Shown here one piece after another: positions 7,535 through 10,803 of a stretch of 10,803 nucleotides of DNA; position 1 is the stretch's first letter; each line of letters begins with the position of its first letter. The stretch lies in the NCBI GenBank assembly GCA_900618425.1, contig UZAN01044217.1, positions 3,235 through 14,037 on the forward strand. Reading direction: 5' to 3'. Made by a program: the position numbers and the translations under genes. The DNA comes from Echinostoma caproni (taxonomy: Eukaryota > Platyhelminthes > Trematoda > Plagiorchiida > Echinostomatidae). Under the pieces are notes generated by a model, which had not been told where the DNA came from, searched no databases, and saw only the letters and a program-made list of their open reading frames with translations.

Positions 7535-8168
7535 TACTTTGAATTGTTTCAAACCTTTCGCTCAACACGGACGTTTGGATTGCAACAGATTGTAGAACAA
7601 TGAACCCTAACGCTTAAGCTTATGTTTGAGGAGTCAGAAAACCGGAGTGACAATGGATGAGGCATAGCTGAATGGACGCTGAGAAAAATGAACTGTGAAG
7701 GGTCATTTTCCGTGTTTTTCTCCAAGTTCAAAAATTGCAGATTTATCAGCAGTTGGCGTGCACTTTTGTACGCACCCAGAAAAACTCGGAGACAAACCTA
7801 ATGGTTGGATGACATTTTATTCTCAATCAAACTTTCAAACGTAGATGAATATTTCTTCCTAATTGGTTTATCTGGACCGTATCATGTAGTTTAGTTGATA
7901 GTGTCTGGAAGCGGTCTACCTCATTTACTACTTCACCATTTGCAATACCTAGCACAGACAAATACATTGTCAACAGAACGATACTATGCATTGTAAGGGT
8001 CAGTAATGTTGTAAAAAACGATGATGTAACGGAAAACGATGAGGTGTCAAAAATTTGGACGCATTAACTTGGAAGTTTTTCTGGTTGTCTTCTTACATGG
8101 CAATGACGGTTTTATGAGCCTAGTGGAGGACTGAATTCGTCTGGTTCAGAGCGAACGGAACATGAACT
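7535..8168. other. Gene-free stretch, nothing recognised
   Basis: It is A+T-rich with only short frames on both strands. A short motif CAATCAAACTTTCAAACGT at 7826 nearly recurs at 8771. I see no exon, RNA gene or match to the named repeats. Confidence 0.5.
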
Positions 8169-8340
8169 AAAAAAATTTCGGCAGCACCGTAAACCAGTTG
8201 TGATCCGGTTGGGTTTCATCAGTCGTGGAATGACCCGACTGGGGATCGAACCCAGGATCTCAGAGGTAGAACAGAAGCGTGCAACCTACTTGACAACTGG
8301 GCAGCAGATCAGACCGTTTTCCGAATCGGCCATACTACAC
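8169..8340 (-). mobile_element. SINE-like element S3, tRNA-derived head and T-run end
   Basis: On the minus strand there is a perfect T-arm (plus 8255-8239): five-bp stem CTGGG/CCCAG with the 7-nt loop TTCGATC, containing the B-box GGTTCGATCCC. A D-arm-like CAAGTAGGTTG lies about 45 nt before it, and the anticodon arm is decayed. The body runs on for about 65 nt and ends in seven T (8175-8169), a usual Pol III stop. It does not match S1, S2 or the 7472-7522 head, so it is a separate family. The 5' limit is uncertain. Confidence 0.62.
8239..8255 (-). promoter_or_regulatory. B-box within a perfect tRNA T-arm (S3)
   Basis: The 17 nt form a five-bp stem and a seven-nt loop exactly as in tRNA. 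This is the best-preserved tRNA-like structure in the window. Confidence 0.7.
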
Positions 8341-8890
8341 AACCCATCACAATTCGCCAACCTTAGCATTAACCTCAAGTATATAAAAAAGGCGCTACAG
8401 TGAGTTGTGGACTGGAAGGCGGCAAATTACATAAAGCCTACGGTTATCGGAGATGTTTGCTACCGGGTGCGGGCCCAGGGTGTTGGTAACCACGACTAGG
8501 TATGTACAGTTTCGCTGAATACGCGGTCGTGATCGAAGCTCGACTAGGCAGCGAGTTTTCAAAGGAATGCAGCAAAAATCCACCAGCGTCCATAGAAAGC
8601 TTCGACAAGTAAGCACGAATTCGGATCACGCCATCAAATAAGGCTTGTTGTTCTACTGATGTCCTTTGGATGTGCAAGAGTTAGAGGTTTATCGTCGAAG
8701 AAAAGGTCGAAAGCGACTAGTAATGCCATTACGTACCATATTGCTACAACTGTCTCATGTCGGAAAAAGTCAATCAAACTTCAAACGTCTCGGAATAGAA
8801 TGAAGTTTCAGATACAATTGAAATCATCCACAGAGGAAAAAAAATTCTTTCCAAAATTAGGTAAAACGTTAGTTAGAACCGGATGTTTAG
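8341..8890. other. Unassigned stretch with a G+C-richer block
   Basis: The part 8405-8680 is richer in G and C than its surroundings. It is open on the minus strand in two frames (73 and 77 codons), with peptides such as SMDAGGFLLHSFEN. It has no splice sites or domain that I can defend. It could be another repeat family or a lone exon. The rest, 8681-8890, is A+T-rich and blank. Confidence 0.4.
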
Positions 8891-9193
8891 TTTCAGATTT
8901 ACAACCATTAACCATGCACTTTCGTGCGCCGGTTTTGGCTGCGGTCTTTTGATCACCCAGTTGAATAGATGAGCACAACGAACTTTGGAATGTTGGGAAC
9001 AAATTCAGGGGTAGACAGAGAATTCATATAGACTGGGGTTGCAAAAATATTGAGTAGATACACGAGCGCCACTGTTTGCGATACTAAGCGTCTCTAACCA
9101 CCAGTTTTCGGAGTCCCCAGTTAGGGAGCCTAACGGGACCTGTGTGACCCAGTCTCCTGATTAGGGCTTTCATACCCTCATGCCACGTCTTGA
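8891..9193 (-). mobile_element. LINE copy C: 5'-truncated 3' end, minus strand
   Basis: Read on the minus strand, the copy starts near TCAAGACGTGGCATGAGG and encodes KTWHEGMKALIRRLG and TGPVRLPNWG. It loses the usual frame (LRKLVVRDA and a TAG) and continues as the 3' UTR shared with copies A, B and D. The end has the hairpin GCAC-GAAA-GTGC (plus 8927-8916) and the tail GTAAATCTGAA. Only about the last 35 codons survive. It forms an inverted pair with copy D. Confidence 0.82.
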
Positions 9194-9800
9194 GCCGGGT
9201 ATAACCTGGAGTAGTAACAGTATGGGGAACAAAAGGAGTAAGAGTAAGATTCCGATGAGCATTTGGGCACCGTGGATAAAAGTGAATCGAAATTCACTTT
9301 CAACGGGCGAATCCGAGAAAACTGCACGATAGCACATATGTTGTGAAAAACGAAGTCTATTGAAAACAAAACAAAAGAAAGCAAACGATCTCATGGCAAC
9401 CAGCGTGCTTGCGGTTACGAGATGCTGGCAAATAAATAAATGGAGGGATCCAGCAAAGTTTGATGCGTTTTGGGGTGAGAGAAAGTGCGGGATAATGAAT
9501 GCGATCAGCTGCGGCGGGTTCGATTTCATGTGAATGAAGTCGATCGTATTTGACCAATGTGGAACAACTGTGGAGTGCTTCGACTTCTTATCCAAGTAAC
9601 TACTAAATAAACTTGTAGTGTTCTGGGCAAAGCGGAAATACATTGGGTCCTGAAGCCGAACAAGATCAGTAGACCAAAGGCGAGTGCGGATTGATGCACT
9701 TTAATTGATTCCTACTCGAACTACGACCACTTCCTTCCACCAAAACTCATCAGAGATTTTGGATTTCATGTCTTTCACACGCGTCTACGTTCCGACTGGG
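9194..9800 (-). other. Unassigned stretch with a nearly open 205-codon minus frame
   Basis: On the minus strand the frame from 9784 to 9170 has a single stop, a TAA at 9703-9701. The part before the TAA reads KDMKSKISDEFWWKEVVVV. The part after begins RLWSTDLVRLQDPMYFRF and ends in a Leu/Ile-rich run that could be a membrane segment or simply a pyrimidine tract translated. The last codons lie in LINE copy C, so the frame does not end as a normal gene. I do not recognise the sequence. It could be an old repeat-encoded frame, a pseudogene or chance. Confidence 0.3.
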
Positions 9801-9892
9801 CAAACAAATCAGTAAAATGATCTCTTTAAAAAGGTCTATGATTTGCTTGTGGGCGGAATACTACCAGGTTTCCCAGGCCAAAAAATTCAGGT
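9801..9892 (+). repeat. Repeat R1, copy 3, cut short by LINE copy D
   Basis: GCAAACAAATCA, GGTCTATGATTTG and GGGCGGAATACTACCAGG match the left third of R1 copies 1 and 2. Similarity stops where the reverse-transcriptase sequence of copy D begins, near 9893. Confidence 0.6.
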
Positions 9893-10561
9893 AAGGTGCA
9901 ACCTTTTCTGGATAGTTTGAGTGCTAGTGTAGCTATGTTCGGCATGCGTTTTGCACCTCCAGCCCCCAACCTCACCCTGACTGGGGAAGTAGTACACGAA
10001 GTAGATAAAATTTGCTACCTGGGCAGCTATATCTCACCTGGTGGACGCATCACAGATGAAGTGTCGGCGCGCGCACAGAATGCTCGATTGGCATTTGCCA
10101 ACTTGAGACATCTTTGGCGCCGCGCGACATCCGGTTGTCTTTGAAGGTTCGAGTATATGCTACTGCAATACGGCCAGTGCTGCTTTACGGTGTAAAGACT
10201 TGGTCATTAGGGGAACAGAATAAACGTAGGTGTTCGGTGTTCGAACACCACTGTCTACGTTGCAATGCACGAGTCTGGTGAGGTAACCGGATGAGCAATG
10301 CTGAGGTCATGCGTAGAGCTTTAGGACTGGAGCAAGTAGTCGAACTCCATAGATTACGGTTGTTTGGGCATGTGTTACGCATGCCGCTAGAAAGGCTGCT
10401 ACGGCGAGTGATGTTTCCCGAGGCAGGGAGCGGATTGAAACAGTTCAAGGGCAGTCAGACTAAGATCTGACATGAGGGTATGAAAATCCTAACCAGGAGA
10501 CTCGGTGACATAGGTCCCATTTCGGATCCCTGGCTGGGACCCCGATGGGTAGAGACACTGA

Positions 10562-10564
<3 letters not shown>

Positions 10565-10605
<41 letters not shown>
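10565..10605. repeat. (AT)n microsatellite, about 20 units
   Basis: This is an uninterrupted alternating AT run of 41 bases inside LINE copy D. Copy A has GAGTGATATGG at the same place, so the array probably grew from that short GATAT seed. Confidence 0.97.
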
Positions 10606-10608
<3 letters not shown>

Positions 10609-10765
10609 TCGCAAACAGTAGCGCTAGTGCATCTATTCATTATCCTTGCAACCGCAGTCTATATGGATTATTTATTTTCCGCTTGAATTTGCTCCGAAAA
10701 CATTTCAATATTCATTCCACTGTGGTATCCAACTGGGTGGCCAAAAGACAGCAACCAAAACCGTC

Positions 10766-10777
10766 GCACGAAAGTGC
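10766..10777 (+). other. Small hairpin with GAAA loop near the LINE 3' end
   Basis: GCAC-GAAA-GTGC can form four base pairs closed by a GNRA tetraloop. Copy C has the same 12 bases, and copy A has GTAC-GAAT-GTGC, which still pairs through a G-U wobble. It lies about 14 nt before the ACTGAA tail and may be the feature the element's own reverse transcriptase recognises, which is inference. Confidence 0.5.
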
Positions 10778-10803
10778 ATGGTTAATGGCTGTAAAAACTG
10801 AAA

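Larger units (their letters stand above)
9893..10803 (+). mobile_element. LINE copy D: longest RT C-terminal fragment, runs off the window
   Basis: This is the fullest of the four copies. From 9896 it encodes FGMRFAPP and PNLTLTGEVV, VDKICYLGSYISPGGR and ARLAFANLRHLWRR. This is the thumb and post-catalytic region of a LINE reverse transcriptase; the catalytic core lies upstream and is absent. A short stretch seems deleted between FAPP and PNLTL. A one-base loss near 10119-10125 shifts the frame, which continues as RDIRLSLKVRVYATAIRPV, then SNAEVMRRALG and RLFGHVLRMPLERL. Two in-frame TGA codons replace expected TGG (about 10277-10279 and 10468-10470). An (AT)20 run breaks the end of the frame. 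The 3' UTR has the GCAC-GAAA-GTGC hairpin (10766-10777) and the tail GTAAAAACTGAAA at the window end. The copy is not functional. Confidence 0.88.

Noticed and set aside
8239..8310. Functional tRNA gene in S3
   Set aside because: The T-arm is perfect, but the anticodon arm and acceptor stem cannot be formed and a SINE-like body with a T-run end follows.
9170..9270. Transmembrane segment in the Leu-rich end of the minus frame
   Set aside because: The run is a translated CT-rich tract; without evidence that the frame is expressed it is not a membrane protein call.
9730..9770. Hammerhead ribozyme at CTGATGAG on the minus strand
   Set aside because: No stem II hairpin and no GAAA box follow, and the bases lie in a possible coding frame.
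10480..10686. Plus and minus frames with long Ile-Tyr repeats
   Set aside because: They are translations of the (AT)n microsatellite.
1..10803. CRISPR array, bacterial operon, phage or insertion sequence
   Set aside because: There are no regularly spaced direct repeats, no long prokaryotic-type ORFs and no transposase. Splice sites, SINEs and LINE ends point to a eukaryote.

Overview
This window looks like nuclear DNA of a flatworm, most probably a digenean fluke. The evidence is short open frames, intron-like spacing, a single recognisable host exon, and a dense litter of decayed non-LTR retrotransposon ends and tRNA-derived SINE-like repeats. There are no operons, Shine-Dalgarno sites or long bacterial ORFs. 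The fluke assignment is inference from the style of the reverse-transcriptase remnants, and no species can be named from sequence alone. One N at 5987 shows that this is draft assembly sequence.

Left part (1-4000) is almost entirely repeats. It holds two 3'-end fragments of one LINE family on the + strand (copy A 132-685, copy B 2942-3378), one copy of an anonymous repeat called R1 here (1406-1704), and two minus-strand copies of one SINE-like family (S1 1888-2135, S2 3767-3985). Between S1 and copy B lies a 0.8 kb gene-free stretch with four CACGTG palindromes.

The middle (4200-6260) is the only part with convincing host genes, in a convergent arrangement. On + there is an unrecognised charged, glutamine-rich exon starting at 4232 behind a textbook 3' splice site. 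On - there is the last coding exon of CDK7 (5736-6223), the cyclin-dependent kinase of the CDK-activating kinase and TFIIH. The CDK7 frame breaks exactly at the N, so the break is almost certainly an assembly error. Candidate poly(A) signals for the two genes (4998-5003 on +, 5256-5251 on -) face each other across about 250 bp. The convergent order is seen; the transcript ends are inferred.

The right part (6260-10803) is taken to be CDK7 intron or upstream sequence and more repeats. It holds a second R1 copy (6957-7299), a tRNA-like Pol III promoter (7472-7522), another SINE-like element (S3 8169-8340), a minus-strand LINE fragment (copy C 8891-9193), a third, truncated R1 copy (9801-9892) and the longest LINE fragment (copy D 9893-10803), which carries an (AT)20 microsatellite and runs off the window. 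No earlier CDK7 exon was found. A nearly open 205-codon minus frame (9170-9784) is unexplained. I see no clear sign of a novel multi-gene system; the items worth following are the CDK7 frame break, the unknown + exon with its competing 3' ends, and the R1 and LINE structures.
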